From: Absidia repens
Taxonomy: Eukaryota > Mucoromycota > Mucoromycetes > Mucorales > Cunninghamellaceae
NCBI GenBank assembly: GCA_002105175.1
Contig: MCGE01000001.1
Location: 124,001-188,000, forward strand
Length of the DNA stretch: 64,000 bases
Direction of reading: 5' to 3'
Both the position numbers and the translations under genes were made by a program. How positions within the stretch are numbered: position 1 is the first letter of the stretch; each line of letters begins with the position of its first letter. Below the pieces are notes generated by a model. It was given only the letters and a program-made list of their open reading frames with translations, was not told the DNA's origin and ran no database searches. This document shows, in pieces, positions 14,612 to 26,829 of this stretch.

Positions 14612-16368
14612 CTAAGAGATTTTGCTGCCTTTCCCTTTGTCAGCCAGCGTGTCCGATTCTTGCTGAGCTTCTTTCCATTCATTCATTGTTCGTTCCAAAG
14701 AGGCAAATAAAAGGATGCACTGTTCCTGAATCACCTGATAAAACTGTTCAGCGGTAGAAACCATAGCCGAAGTATCCAGATTGTCCACCATTTTATTCCA
14801 GCCAAACTGTACGTATTCCACAGCAAGCGGTAACTGGTGATACACCAATGTCGATACCATCTTGTTGATAGCAGGTCCCATGGACCCCACTAGCCATCCC
14901 ATCATCCTCTGTAAGGATTGTGTGATCACTGCAGACACCTGTAGAATACCATCCCATTGCCACCTGGAGAGATAGGACAAGAATGTCAGATAATACCGTT
15001 CAAGAAAATGAGTCAAAGGCCAGAGAGCTTTTCCACACCACGTAAAGAGCTGTTGTCCGGCGGGATGTACGTAATGTCGATACACCACATATGTTTCAGC
15101 TATAAAGCGTTGATAACCATCTGATAAACGGGGTAACACATGATTCATAAAGAGTTGGATAATAGGTACCAATCCGTTATCCACCATTGTCGTTGCCATT
15201 GTCTTGATCGAACGCACCAGAGCCACCAGTTCGCCACCGAGCCACACCCCACTATTGGCCAAGGCATAGCGCACATGCCTAAATATATCTTGCACCCACT
15301 CTGATTGTATCCATGACCCAAAAACATCTCCGAGGCGCACCATCCACTGTCCAAGCCAATAGAACACCGGAGCCGTAACCAGAATGATATTGAAGATGGC
15401 ATCTTGTGCTAATGCCTGACACCAATGCAATGCATGCGCAGTCCATACCCACCCACGTGTCATCTTGATCCAGTCGATGATCATCGGTAACCCCACAGTA
15501 GCAGTCCACCGAAGGTCATCCCATGTTGCCTTCAACCCATACCAGCATCCTTGACAGAACAATCTCCCCAATTGATGAATATGCGTCACTGTCGATACCA
15601 AAGGTTGCCAGAAAAGAGTGTAGCCAATGCTACCCAGATCCATAGCTAATCGCCGCCAATCGTGCTTTTCCCGAAACAAACGCAGTGAGTCGCCTATTTT
15701 CTGTCCAGTTTGCATCAAGAGCTGGGTCCCGTTGTACACATGCAAGAAGAAGGCATCAATATAGTCGATAGTCGTCGGTATCGTGTGGTAAATCAATGTG
15801 TGCTGCCAGTTGTGGTACATTTGTCGCCCTGTTGTAGCCCACCATACTTCAGCCTGATCATATTTCTCGGGAAGCCATACAGTCACCTTCTCAAACAGCC
15901 ACGCATCCACTACCGGCACCGCTTGTTCCGTCTTGTAGAGTAAATGGTATAAGCACCCCTTGCTACATCAACCGTTGTGCGCCCCACCAAGTAAACCACA
16001 GCCATAGGAATCATCAAGGTATATTGGGCCAAGTTCAACGTGGGTGGCTTTACTGAGTGATCTTCTGTCGTCGAAGAAGCTGGAGTTTCGTCATTTGATT
16101 GTTGGCAAGTCGTGTCTTGTTGTTCAGAAGTTTTATCGGTATTGGGACTAGATGCATCGGTTCCAGTACTGTCATCCATATTGGCTGGTTCTTGTTGTTG
16201 TTGTCGTTGTGCTGGTGGGGATGAAGGTTGTTGTGCCAGATCAGTAGCTGAAGTTTTGTGCCGTTTTGCCATCTCGAGTTGTTTTTGCCTCCATGTTGAA
16301 TAATCTTTGAGGAGCCACCAAAGAGCTAAAGCTATAAGCGCAGTAATAATAATATGTAAGGTGTTCAT
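14612..16368 (-). CDS. Tryptophan-rich membrane-anchored protein, unknown function
   Basis: I do not recognise a family. ATG at 16366-16368 opens a hydrophobic N-terminal segment (TLHIIITALIALALWWLL), likely a signal anchor, then a Gln/Ser/Thr-rich hydrophilic stretch, a second hydrophobic segment near residues 118-133, and a long amphipathic region with about 26 tryptophans in 435 residues. The frame is open for the first 150 or so residues, then must shift by one base between about 15935 and 15965. A base missing from the 4-C run at 15956-15959, or from the AAA at 15942-15944, would explain it and give 585 residues. A 47-nt intron with a weak GTGCTT donor is the alternative. The C-terminus is charged (DKGKGSKIS). 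Membrane or lipid-surface binding is a guess from composition. Confidence 0.6.
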
Positions 16369-16628
16369 TGTGAATGTAAGCAAAAGAAGAGGAAACCCAT
16401 TGAATTATAAAAAAAAAAAGGAAGAAAAGGAAGCTGAGAAATGCATAAAAACAAAAGAGTTTCTTGGCAAGTCTTCAAATAGCGCGGTAAGCTGTGTTTC
16501 AAAAAAAAGGTAATATTTTATTGGGACATGAATGATTTGAGGGGGATTGATATATACAAAAGGAAGGAATAGGGGAAGGAGAGAGGATACGCAATAAAGA
16601 TGGACTTATACTAAAGGACATAATGATA

Positions 16629-18279
16629 TCACGAAGGGGTGCCGACATTACTTCCAGATTGTCGTCTAGGTAATGATCCGCGTCTTCTTGACCGTTTGAA
16701 ACGATTTTCCCGTCGAAGTCGTCTATAATACAAAAGGTGAGTGGAATGATCAATTTCTGCTCTTTTTACTTTATGACTATTCAGCTTCCCGGTTTAAATT
16801 ACTTACCTAATATTTCTTTCCTGAGCAATAAGTAGTTTTTCAAGTTCTTCGTTCGATAAGATTTCCATTTGAGGCGTCCAGGCATTGGCAGTTTCAAGAT
16901 TTCGGTAAGCTGATGACAACGGTTCCGTGATACCTCCATCAGTTACATACTATAGAACAAAATAAAAAATGGCGTAAGAGATCTTATGTATTTTAACTAT
17001 ATATAATTTTCATGTTTTCCATCTATTTTATCCTTACATCATCTACCATTTGTCGCTTGTGTCTATAAAGCTGTTCCCGAATAGCATGAGATATGATCGT
17101 AACGTATTCCCCACCCACTCCTAATTCAGCTGCCAATTGTCGACTAAACACTTCCGGAGCATTGGTAGATGTATTGTTCAGATCCCATTCAAATCGGTCA
17201 CGTAAATTGACTTTACCGACCTGCAGGTCCAACTACAAAATCATAAACAAGTGTCATGTTAGCACTTCACTCGAAGAGTTTTTTATTTCAGGAAGGGATT
17301 TGCTTACATTGATGGCAACGCGGATATAGTTTTCCATTGGCAATTCGATATCATATATAGTTTCAAAGTCCATAACTTGTGTTCTAATAGATTCAGCAAT
17401 CAGCGATACATATCGATAAGGTTCCAGCCCAATATCCTGGCACAGCATTTCGGCAAACTTTTCAGGCGTAAGGAATTGTTCTATTAGAAAAATAATTCGT
17501 AAGAAATTCATTTTCATGTCATCACCTGGCCAAACTATTTTGAGCTTACCATTCATGTTCCATAAAAAGACATCTCGTAGTTTAACATCATCCACGTCAA
17601 TATCCAAACGAATAGGTACCAAGACTTCTTTCATGGAAGCAGCACGATCGAGTTCTTGCTGATCAGGATTGACGTGAGTCTTCAGGCGCAAACTCCTTGG
17701 TAGATTCATAAATTCCTTGACAGCACCTATGGTCACCGGGGTTGTCTTTGGTTCGATGCTCGTCGAATCGTCGTCACCAGGGGTCGCGTCTTTTGCATTT
17801 CTTGACCGAGTAGTAGCACGAAGTGTGGCTGTACGCGAGCCTGTATCAGTATTACCTTCACCAAATTCATCATCAGAATCGTCACCATCGCCACCGTTGA
17901 ATCGGGTTCGTTTGTTGTTGAGATAGCTTGACGGTAATAGGAGCGCATTATCTTCCGATTGCAAAAGTCTTGCTGGGTAGCTTGTGTATACACCTTGAGT
18001 TTGATTTAAGGATGGACTAATCATAGAATGAGGAGGCTGATAGTGTGTAAAATTGGGTGGTTGTTGCGTATATGCAAATCTTTGCTGCTGCTGTTGAGGT
18101 AGAAGCTGCCGTTGCTGTTGCTGCTGTGGTAGTTGTTGTTGCTGTTGCATGGTTAGAGGTTGAGCAGGTGAAAGAACATTACCATGTTGAGTGGGTAATG
18201 CATTAACGTTTGGAACCGATAATGTTGCTGAGGGCTGTGAAGGATTAGTGGACAGATTGACTCTGTTAAAGTTGCTCAT
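16629..18279 (-). CDS. SNF5/SFH1/INI1 chromatin-remodelling subunit
   Basis: Core subunit of a SWI/SNF- or RSC-type remodeller in the nucleus. Exons: 17550-18279, 17308-17480, 17038-17232, 16807-16949, 16629-16722, in phase, 444 residues. The N-terminus has interrupted poly-Gln, followed by an acidic patch (DGDDSDDEFGEG). The two SNF5 repeats are plain: VPIRLDIDVDDVKLRDVFLW...EQFLTPEKFAEMLCQD, and LDLQVGKVNLRDRFEWDLNN...PEVFSRQLAAELG. A basic tail follows (RNIRRLRRENRFKRSRRRG). The length is nearer to Sfh1 than to the longer yeast Snf5, but orthology between the two cannot be settled here. It shares a short divergent promoter with INTS4. Confidence 0.93.
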
Positions 18280-18503
18280 CTATGAAATGAATGCAGACAC
18301 AATGGGAAAAGATGAAAGAAAAATGTTTCTGGATTTCTGGAGGGAAAAAAACATCCAGAACGCGAATTTAAAATTCCGTCTTTTTTTGCTGCTGTCCTTT
18401 TTTTTTTTTTTTTTTTTTGAAGCATTCATTCGTTTTTTCTTGTTTTATCATTATCGCTGTCATGAAACGAAGCTTGGACTTGACGAAATCACGAACAAAT
18501 AAT
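18280..18503. promoter_or_regulatory. Short bidirectional promoter, SNF5-like / INTS4
   Basis: 224 bp separate the SNF5-like ATG (minus) from the proposed INTS4 ATG at 18504. It includes a run of about 20 T (18398-18418). Such a short shared spacer makes co-regulation plausible, but no factor site was identified. Confidence 0.45.
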
Positions 18504-21208
18504 AATGGCGATACATTGTAAGCAGTAAAAAAAAAACTAGCTCATATGTTGAGCATCACGTGTATACAACCGGAGTACTCAGACCTTTTGTTTTATCGTT
18601 CTTCCATGTGATACGTACAAAGCTCACTGTCCTTGGAAAATACACTTGTAGCTTCTAAAGATCGTCAGTGCTTGGTCACAATAAGGTCTCTTTTTCAATT
18701 GGTAAGAAAAATGAATCGAGAAAACCTGGAGTATTGACTTTTGAAAATATACTCACCTTCTTCTTTTAGACCCACTTTGCATATCTGGATTCCCCTCAGG
18801 TCTTGGAACGGAACCAGGTATGATGCTCTATGTGTCTTCTTATGAATAGATCATACTTACCAATTTGCCCAATTGTTTATAGTGTCTTTTGGAACTAACA
18901 AAAAACATCCTTCAGCTTACTGTGCAAGATCAAAGCCATGTTGTAGAGCGACTATTAGATCGATTTGATATCGAAGAACACAAGGGTTTAAAGGTAGCGA
19001 TTCAGTGGACTTATCTTTGCGCATGACCTTCATTAATATTGGTTTTATCGCGATAGGTTATGATGATACTGGTCTTTCAAAAAATATCTGCCCTTCCGCA
19101 TTTCAACCCGGTACTTCTTCTCGGCAAGCTAGTCTCCTTTTTATCCTCCAAATCCACCAAAGTAAGGTGTCAACTGTATAAAGCTATCACAAATCTCCTC
19201 AAGGTAAATCAAAAATTTGATTAAAGAAGCGACGCATTATCTGTCATTATTACTACTCTTACTGAACAATATTTCTTGGTTATCTTCCTATTCATAGACT
19301 CGCCAAGTGATCCTCAACCCAACTACCGAAACGCAGCTTCAACGTTTATTTGACCGTGTGCTTGAGGAGCTATCCGAATCGCACCATCGAATCCGATCTG
19401 AATGTGTCTCACTACTCTCTGTTTTGCCAAAGGTGTTTGCCAACTATAACGGTGCACGGAATGGAAGCAACAAGATCATGTCTGAAATGGAAGTCCAATC
19501 CGTTATTAGCAAATACGTTCTAGATGCCGATCCTCGTGTCAGAAGGGTACGATAAAAGCTACATTTTTTTATCTTTAATGACTAACCTTTTTCCTTTTTC
19601 TATTCTTTTATTCTATAGAGTTCATTAAATGCACTGGTCGAAATACATCTATGTGGATACCCTTTGGATCAACCATTATATTACCTTGCTGTACAATCTC
19701 TATCTGATGACTTCGAAGAAGTACGCCTTCGCGGTCTTGATTTAGTTTGGTAAGTCCAGAAAAACAAAAGAAAGGACTATACGATGGCGCCTATATTAAC
19801 CAGATTATCTTTTCTGGGATACCAAGGTCATTATGCTCTTTGTATCCTGACTACACGATGCCATTGGCCAACGAAAATCTTCGGAAAAAGGTACGCTTAA
19901 TCGATGATGCATTTTCAAGGGTGTGCGATCTGGTCAACGATGTCTCAGTGGTGGTACGAACAAAAGCGTGTGTTATGCTGGCTTCTTATCATGATGTGGA
20001 ACCTAACATTTTGGCTCAAACCTTCAGCAAACAAATTATGTCTCGACTCAAACACAAAGTTCCAGGGAATCAAACCGAGCAGCATGAACAAAGCAGGCAT
20101 TACAAACAGAACAAGCCAGGCTACCAAAAAGAACGCAATAAGGGCAGAATGAAGAATGAACAAAATCAACAGGAAAATCAAAGCAAGTGGAACAGCATGG
20201 GCAAAGTTTCTGGACCCAAGAAGGTAATTTTAGCAAAAAAAAAAAAAAAAAAAGTTATGTATTAATCGCTGATTCCTTACTCTTCTTTTTCTTTTCTTGT
20301 AGCCGAATTCAAAAATACGGGCTTCAGGCGATATCAATGTCAATGATGACGAATTTCGTGTTCTGGATTCGGGTGCATGTGGTGCATTTATCCATGGCCT
20401 GGAAGATGAATATCAAGAAGTGCGAAGTGCTGCAATAGGTAGGCAAAGTTGTTAGACTTGATGTTTATATACTGACATAACGTTGCTTATTATAGATTCA
20501 ATCTGTGAACTTTGTATGTATCATGAAAGTCTAATCAAACAAGCAGTGATTTGCCTTGTGGGTAAGTTCAACTGTTATTTGGGTTGCAAAATAGGGATAT
20601 CAAGCAAGCTTACGATTATTTTTTTCCCCTATCATCTTCCAACTCATTAGATATGTTCAACGACGAAATCGACAAAATCAGAATCAATGCGATCCAAAGT
20701 TTGCGAAAAATTGGCTCCAAAGCAACGCTGAATTTTAACTCTGAAGAATTGGAAGTGACTCTGGGTGCGTTTGAAGATAGTGACAAAATGGCCAGAGAAG
20801 CTGCCCATGATTTAATGAAGTAAGTGTGCCCCTCCCCGCCCCTTCCCTTCCCTTCCCTTCCCTATGAATGACTGTAATCTCGCGATTACTTATTGTTTTG
20901 AACTCATCATTTTAGGGTTGCAAGGTTATACAGTGCGGAAGATTTGGAAAAATTACTCTTTGCGCTCATGGCGAATGTCAAACGCTACCCTGAAGACAAA
21001 CTCTCCATCCTACGGTGCCTCTGTGAAGTTGGTAAAAAGCATGACGATTATATAGGTAAATTACCCTCTCCCTTAAATATTATTCTCACACATGATCGCT
21101 AATATTTTGATGGCTTACATAGAGTCATTGGTGCCAAGTCTACTTCACCTTGATAAACGATACATAGCAAGGGAACAACCCGTATCAGATTATAATTGTA
21201 TGTAACAG

Positions 21209-21257
<49 letters not shown>

Positions 21258-23221
21258 ACTACGCATCTCTGATTGTTAACTGGATCTTACTTGGTTTACT
21301 AGACACCGCCAATGCCATCCTTATTATCAATGCATGTGCCACCAATCCAAACATCCTCTCAATGTTGCCACCACACATGATGTCTCACTTCTCATATTAT
21401 AAAAGGAAATACGCTGACTGTGTTCCAGATTTGCATGTAAGAAAAGTCATATTAAATGATAATCAAAATGAGGTGCATGGACTATCAAATTGAAATGAAT
21501 CCTAATGATTATCAATTATTTATTTATAGGAAATCATCAAAAACAACATGGTGTCAGCCCCGGGGGATGGGGTTAACTACGTGCCATCACAACTAACTTG
21601 TAAGTAACAAACGTAGCTCTACTGATATTTATTATACTTAGTGTGTTTTGTGTTTTGAAAATCATTTTCTAGTGTCAGTAACAGAATCGATGATGGTGGA
21701 TGTCGAAGATTATATCAGCATCACCATGACGATGATCACAACACTTCATGACCAAGTTAAACGACTGGACTTTGATGCAGCTTTGACTACCCTAGTTGCT
21801 GCTCACAGGTAAGTAGCTAAACGGCGTGGATATGGGCTCCCACTCACTCAAAAAAAAATTTATAGGAGTCTTGAATACATTGCAACCTTGAATTCTATTC
21901 ATTCAGAAACTTCTTACTTGGCTATTCTATATCTCCGCTGCTATAAAATCGTCATTCAAGTAAAAAAGAATAGAGATTATTATAATCTTCCCCTTTACAA
22001 ATACTTACTAATGCAACTTTTATTTTCCTTTCGTAGGCTCGAAAAAATCAAACATCATCATTATATGCGATAACAGCTCAAAAAACGGCAGCTTCTTTAT
22101 TTCAATATTCATACCAGATGCAGTATTCTTTCCTTGGGTTACCGACAGAAACTCTTCAAGCAGCAATGTACTTTAGACTACTTGGAAATATGATTTGGCT
22201 ATTCGGTATTATGAAACAGGGTCCAACGTAAGTACAAAAAAGATATCAAAACTATGAACTGCTAATTGACATAATATTTCATCTTTACAGATCCACAACC
22301 TCTCCTATTACTATTCAAAACATGCTCCATGCATTTATATGTCGGGTAGATGTGATTCAAAAGTAAGTATGTTTTAACTCTAAGCTATTTTGCCACTAAC
22401 CTTCGTTGTGTTTGCCTTCATATTGATTCAATAGAAATTTTAGTCCAGAATTTCCCTACTATACTGCTATTGTCGATCTGCGATCAAATCTCAACAAAGC
22501 TTTACACCATCCAACTACTGTGAATATGGCTTCCCTTCATGCATTTATTACCGTAAGAATAAAAAAAAATCAAGGCAAGACAGAGAAAAGGTATAACTGT
22601 AGCTCATATCCTTGCTTTTGGCATAATCCGTATTAGAACTTCCTTCCTCTGGACATTGGATTCACCAAAGCGGTCAAACGTACCTGGTCAGTCATTATTT
22701 CTCCAACACCAAATCTTGATAAACCTATAAAATTTGATTCCATATTCCCCGTTGAATTCAAAATCGAAGCCACTTTATCTCATGTATTGGATATCAGCCA
22801 AATTGGAATCGAAGTGATATTACCTGATCAAACGTCTCTTTTCTTTTGGCCCTCATCAAGTCAGTTCATCCCAACTTTTTCGGACTGCCACAAACTTATC
22901 ACTTCTGTGTCATTAAATTTATCCACTTGGAAAGGTATTTTATTGCTATATCTTCATGAGGGGGATGAGGAGGGGCGGGGGAAAAATAGCATTATTGACG
23001 ATGAAGCGCTTTTTTTCTTGATCTTAGAAACTGATACCCTGACCTGTCGAATCGTACGCTCATTTGAACCTGATCTTGCCGGTTTAGACAATTATATCAC
23101 CAAATTCTCGGACTCGCCACCAAAATCAGCAATGCAAAGCACAACAGTTCCTGCAGTGCAAAATTTTTCAACCATTGTCATTAGTGAACATTTAGTTATT
23201 CATTTATCCCTCATGTCATAG
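18504..23221 (+). CDS. INTS4: Integrator complex subunit 4
   Basis: HEAT-repeat subunit that, in animals, scaffolds the INTS9-INTS11 endonuclease of the Integrator complex. Twenty-one exons join in phase to 1043 residues: 18504-18516, 18652-18701, 18770-18817, 18883-18993, 19057-19203, 19298-19546, 19619-19749, 19827-20223, 20303-20438, 20496-20561, 20651-20819, 20916-21055, 21123-21197, 21303-21436, 21530-21599, 21673-21808, 21866-21959, 22037-22227, 22291-22362, 22435-22552, 22637-23221. INTS4 hallmarks include VRLIDDAFSRVCDLV, LDSGACGAFIHGLEDEYQEV and CLVDMFNDEIDKIRINAIQS. The family's C-terminal beta domain (FKIEATLSHVLDISQIGIEV) is present. A Gln/Asn/Lys-rich insert lies near residues 330-380. 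The 13-nt first exon is the least certain part. AATAAA is at 23290-23295. Confidence 0.93.
21209..21256 (+). repeat. A48 homopolymer within an INTS4 intron
   Basis: An uninterrupted run of 48 A in the intron between exons ending 21197 and starting 21303, the longest homopolymer in the window. Its true length in the genome is uncertain, because such runs are prone to sequencing error. Confidence 0.9.
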
Positions 23222-23889
23222 TTATATATATATTTATATATATTTAGATTAGCTCATCTATACAATAGTCCCTTTTTTCATATTTGGCAAATAAAACTTC
23301 ATTTACTACCTTATTATCTTCTCTCTCTATGCGTTTTTTGGTAAACCGATTGAAAAACATACTTAAAAAAAATACAAAACGATATAGTATGAAGAGAAAT
23401 AGTGTGACATGGCGAAAAGTTGAACACGGCGAAAATCAGGGTAAGGGTACTATGATGCAGGTCAGCGAGAGCATAAAGGAAATCTCAATTGCTGTATACT
23501 TGCAAAAGAATGAACGACTGGGTAACAGAAGGGAATTTGCTTAAGTATGGTTTTTCAAGAAATTAGACATGCACGTCATTTTGTACCTTGATAGGTGGCA
23601 ACCCTTGGAGTTTTAATTGACTTCAGCTTGAGGCTTCATGATTATTTTGTTATTAGTGGATATGCCGTAAGCAGAAATAAAACAAGTAAAAAATAGTTTG
23701 CTGAATATATACAATACTGTATGTCCAGTCTAGTGGAGGTTAGGCTACGCTGGAAGCGGACTTTAGGTTGATAGATATGAATGGTAGATCGAAAATACGG
23801 CCATGTTTCATGTTCAGTGTCCTAGAACTGACAGCCAGTTGCAAATAGCCAAAGATAAAGTAGGAAGTAAAATACTATATCAGCGGCTA

Positions 23890-24705
23890 TACACACACAC
23901 GCACGGCACGACCCAGATTTATTTATATGATTGATCGAGTAGGAATACAGATACCTTTGACATTAAGTGATTTAAGACTGTCAACCAGTTCCTGCTGTAC
24001 GGGAGAAAAGTACTCAGCGGACAAATTAGTGAACAATTGTTTGGTAGGACAATCGCAAAACAATTAAAATGGCAGCATTACATATTATACTATGGGTCAT
24101 AGGATGGTTAACAAAAAGATATATTTTATTAAAGCATATAAATAAATACTAAAACTAAAAACGAAGGATTCATTGTAACAAGGGAATTGATAAAAGGATA
24201 TATTAGAGAAAACATAAGACAGACTAATGAAAACGCTGCAAAATGGTCAACACTAACCAAAAGGTGTGATGGCAGTGAAAATGGAATCTATTTCACAAGA
24301 CATGAAGGCAAACTAATGGGACATTTTTTTCATTGAAGCATGTAAAAAAAAAAAAAAAAGACATATTTTATTCAGGTTGAGACACAGTCTGTGATAAACT
24401 AATGCTAAACTAAGCTAATGTTGACTTCCAAAAGCCAACTCATGGTGGTCCAAATCCTGCATCCAAAATGAAAGGGTTTCCCCATGCATCTTGTAATCAC
24501 TAAGCTGAACCCCCTTCTAAACTAGTCCTGACTCTAACATAAGCCCGAGATAACCTTAAAGAAGTTGAATGATGAAGAAAAAAAAAAGAAAAAGAAAAAA
24601 TGAAAGAGAGCTAGAAAATAAAAACTGGCGAAAATAAAAATCAGGTGAGCGGGATTTGAAATGATTTTTTTTTTTTTGGTTGTGGGGCAAATGTGAGAAT
24701 GGGTT
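23890..24705 (-). repeat. Dispersed repeat family, copy C (left arm of inverted pair)
   Basis: The 71-bp core is at 24461-24531. Bases 24295-24705 match copy C' in reverse complement except for one substitution and differences in homopolymer length. The CACGTG seen in most copies is CAGGTG here. Left of 24295 the similarity to C' is clearly lower, although both still resemble copies A and D. Confidence 0.85.
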
Positions 24706-24968
24706 GTCTACAAAAAAAAAGAAGAATGGGTTGTGAAAATTGGAATGAAATGAACACGTTGAAAAGTAAGTAGTGATGGGAGTATGAAAATGGAATAGTT
24801 GAAGTGTAGTTTTGAGGAGAAAGCACTTGTTCAATCACAGTCGACCTAGATCTGATTTTCCCAAATACATTATATACTTGAAAATAAGGTGTCATTCTCT
24901 TGTTCAAAGTGATGGTGCAAAATGACTACAATGTATATAAAAACTGAAGGCTTCCATTTCTGTCTTCA

Positions 24969-25388
24969 AACCCATTCTCACATTTGCCCCACAACCAAAA
25001 AAAAAAAATCATTTCAAATCCCGCTCACCTGATTTTTATTTTCGCCAGTTTTTATTTTCTAGCTCTCTTTCATTTTTTCTTTTTCTTTTTTTTTTCTTCA
25101 TCATTCAACTTCTTTAAGGTTATCTCGGGCTTATGTTAGAGTCAGGACTAGTTTAGAAGGGGGTTCAGCTTAGTGATTACAAGATGCATGGGGAAACCCT
25201 TTCATTTTGGATGCAGGATTTGGACCACCATGAGTTGGCTTTTGGAAGTCAACATTAGCTTAGTTTAGCATTAGTTTATCACAGACTGTGTCTCAACCTG
25301 AATAAAATATGTCTTTTTTTTTTTACATGCTTCAATGAAAAAAATGTCCCATTCGTTTGCCTTCATGTCTTGTATAGTCCATAGATCC

Positions 25389-25419
<31 letters not shown>

Positions 25420-25735
25420 CTACCGTCACCCTTTTGATTAGAGTAGACCATTGTTGTGCTTCAATAACAAATATACCTCCAGTCTGTAATGCACCGTATG
25501 CAGTACATTATATATCCTTTTGCGAATGTGCCTGTAGATTAGAAGCTGACCATTTCCCTAAACTCCCTTAGTCTCCCACATACTATCTCTACGAGATCTT
25601 TCTTAGATCCTTCCAGTAGACCTCTTGAGACAATGAACCTCCCGTTTTTATTTCAATACAAATCAGTCTACTTCAATAAAGCATTCTTTTTTATTATTCA
25701 ACCATCTTATGACCATATTATAGCGCGAAATGTGG
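24969..25735 (+). repeat. Dispersed repeat family, copy C' (right arm of inverted pair)
   Basis: Mirror of copy C. The near-identical arm is 24969 to about 25372, with the core at 25142-25212, identical in sequence to that of C. The 263-bp spacer between the arms (24706-24968) is not repeated elsewhere in the window. The outer part (25380-25735) is homologous to the outer part of copy C but diverged. Confidence 0.85.
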
Positions 25736-26829
25736 AATATTGTTGATCTTTGGTGAGTGAACTTTCGAGTGCCTTCTTTCAAAGTTAAATATGCCGTTTT
25801 TTTTTTTTTGTGGCTTTCATTTTTCCCTTTGACCGTCTATTTTTATTTTAGTTTTGTAAAGCATATTTACAGGAAACACCTATTAAATATCGATGGATAC
25901 AGTATCTTCCAGCGTTTGCCAAACCGCGGAGATGTTTAAATCTGCGGTAATTATTTCTAAATATGGTAGCCATGAAATAAAAAAGACCTTTTATTATACG
26001 ATATGATATGAATTTGGTTACCAATTTCATTAATTTATTTTCTTATTGACCAGTAGGTCTTATCATCAGTGTTGTAACAAAAAAAAAAAAAAAAAAAGAG
26101 TCTGCAGCATTTGTCGTGAGACGCCCTTTTTTTTTTCTCCACGTTCTTGCTGAACTGTACCATACTAGTGTCGTCGATATGGTACAGTACATACAGTACT
26201 ACACCTGAAGTTGGTGCTGTCGTTGGCTCCGTATGTAACACTAGAGCATATATATATATATATATATTATAACTCCAAACCAACTAATAATAAGTCCAGT
26301 TCAATACCGTTCATTATTACCGCCTTGTTACTCCAAACTATACCCAACATATATTTCTTCCCCATCACTGCGCGCACTTTCCCGATACCAATGCGTAACA
26401 TAAAACCAAAAGTTTTATAAAGTCCAAATGGAGCGTTAAAAAAAAATGTTTTATTGGATGACAAATAATAAAAATAATAATGTAGAGTAAAATTAAATTG
26501 CAGCGGAACAAAAAAAAATATACAATAATGAAAATGATGATGATCATCAAAAACTAGATACATACTAAAAAAAAAAAAAGGAGGAAGAGAAAAGAAAGCA
26601 GTAGAGGGAGAGGAGCGGGAAAAGATAGGTCATATGAGTAGGATAAATGAAATCAAACATGATACTAATAATAATAATAAAAAAGAATAGGAGAATCTAA
26701 GTCTATAAAAGTTGGTCTATATATGTATATGAAAAAGGATATGTATAAAATATAATATAAAGTGATGGCAAATATAAAATGAGAGGGATGGGTAGGGAAA
26801 GGGGAAAATACTATGATAGTATTTTTCTA

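Larger units (their letters stand above)
23222..26829. other. Intergenic stretch built around inverted repeat copies C and C'
   Basis: 3.6 kb with no recognised gene. It holds the INTS4 3' UTR, the inverted pair C/C', poly-T at about 25391-25418, an (AT)n stretch near 26250-26266, and a minus-strand AATAAA-rich area near 26440-26700 that probably ends the RGS-oxidoreductase gene. Confidence 0.6.

Noticed and set aside
15913..15959. 47-nt intron to explain the frame change in the tryptophan-rich gene
   Set aside because: It keeps phase but uses a poor GTGCTT donor and is shorter than the other introns here; a missing homopolymer base is preferred, though not proven.
23890..25735. Autonomous transposon between the inverted arms
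   Set aside because: The 263-bp spacer and flanks contain no transposase, integrase or reverse-transcriptase coding sequence.
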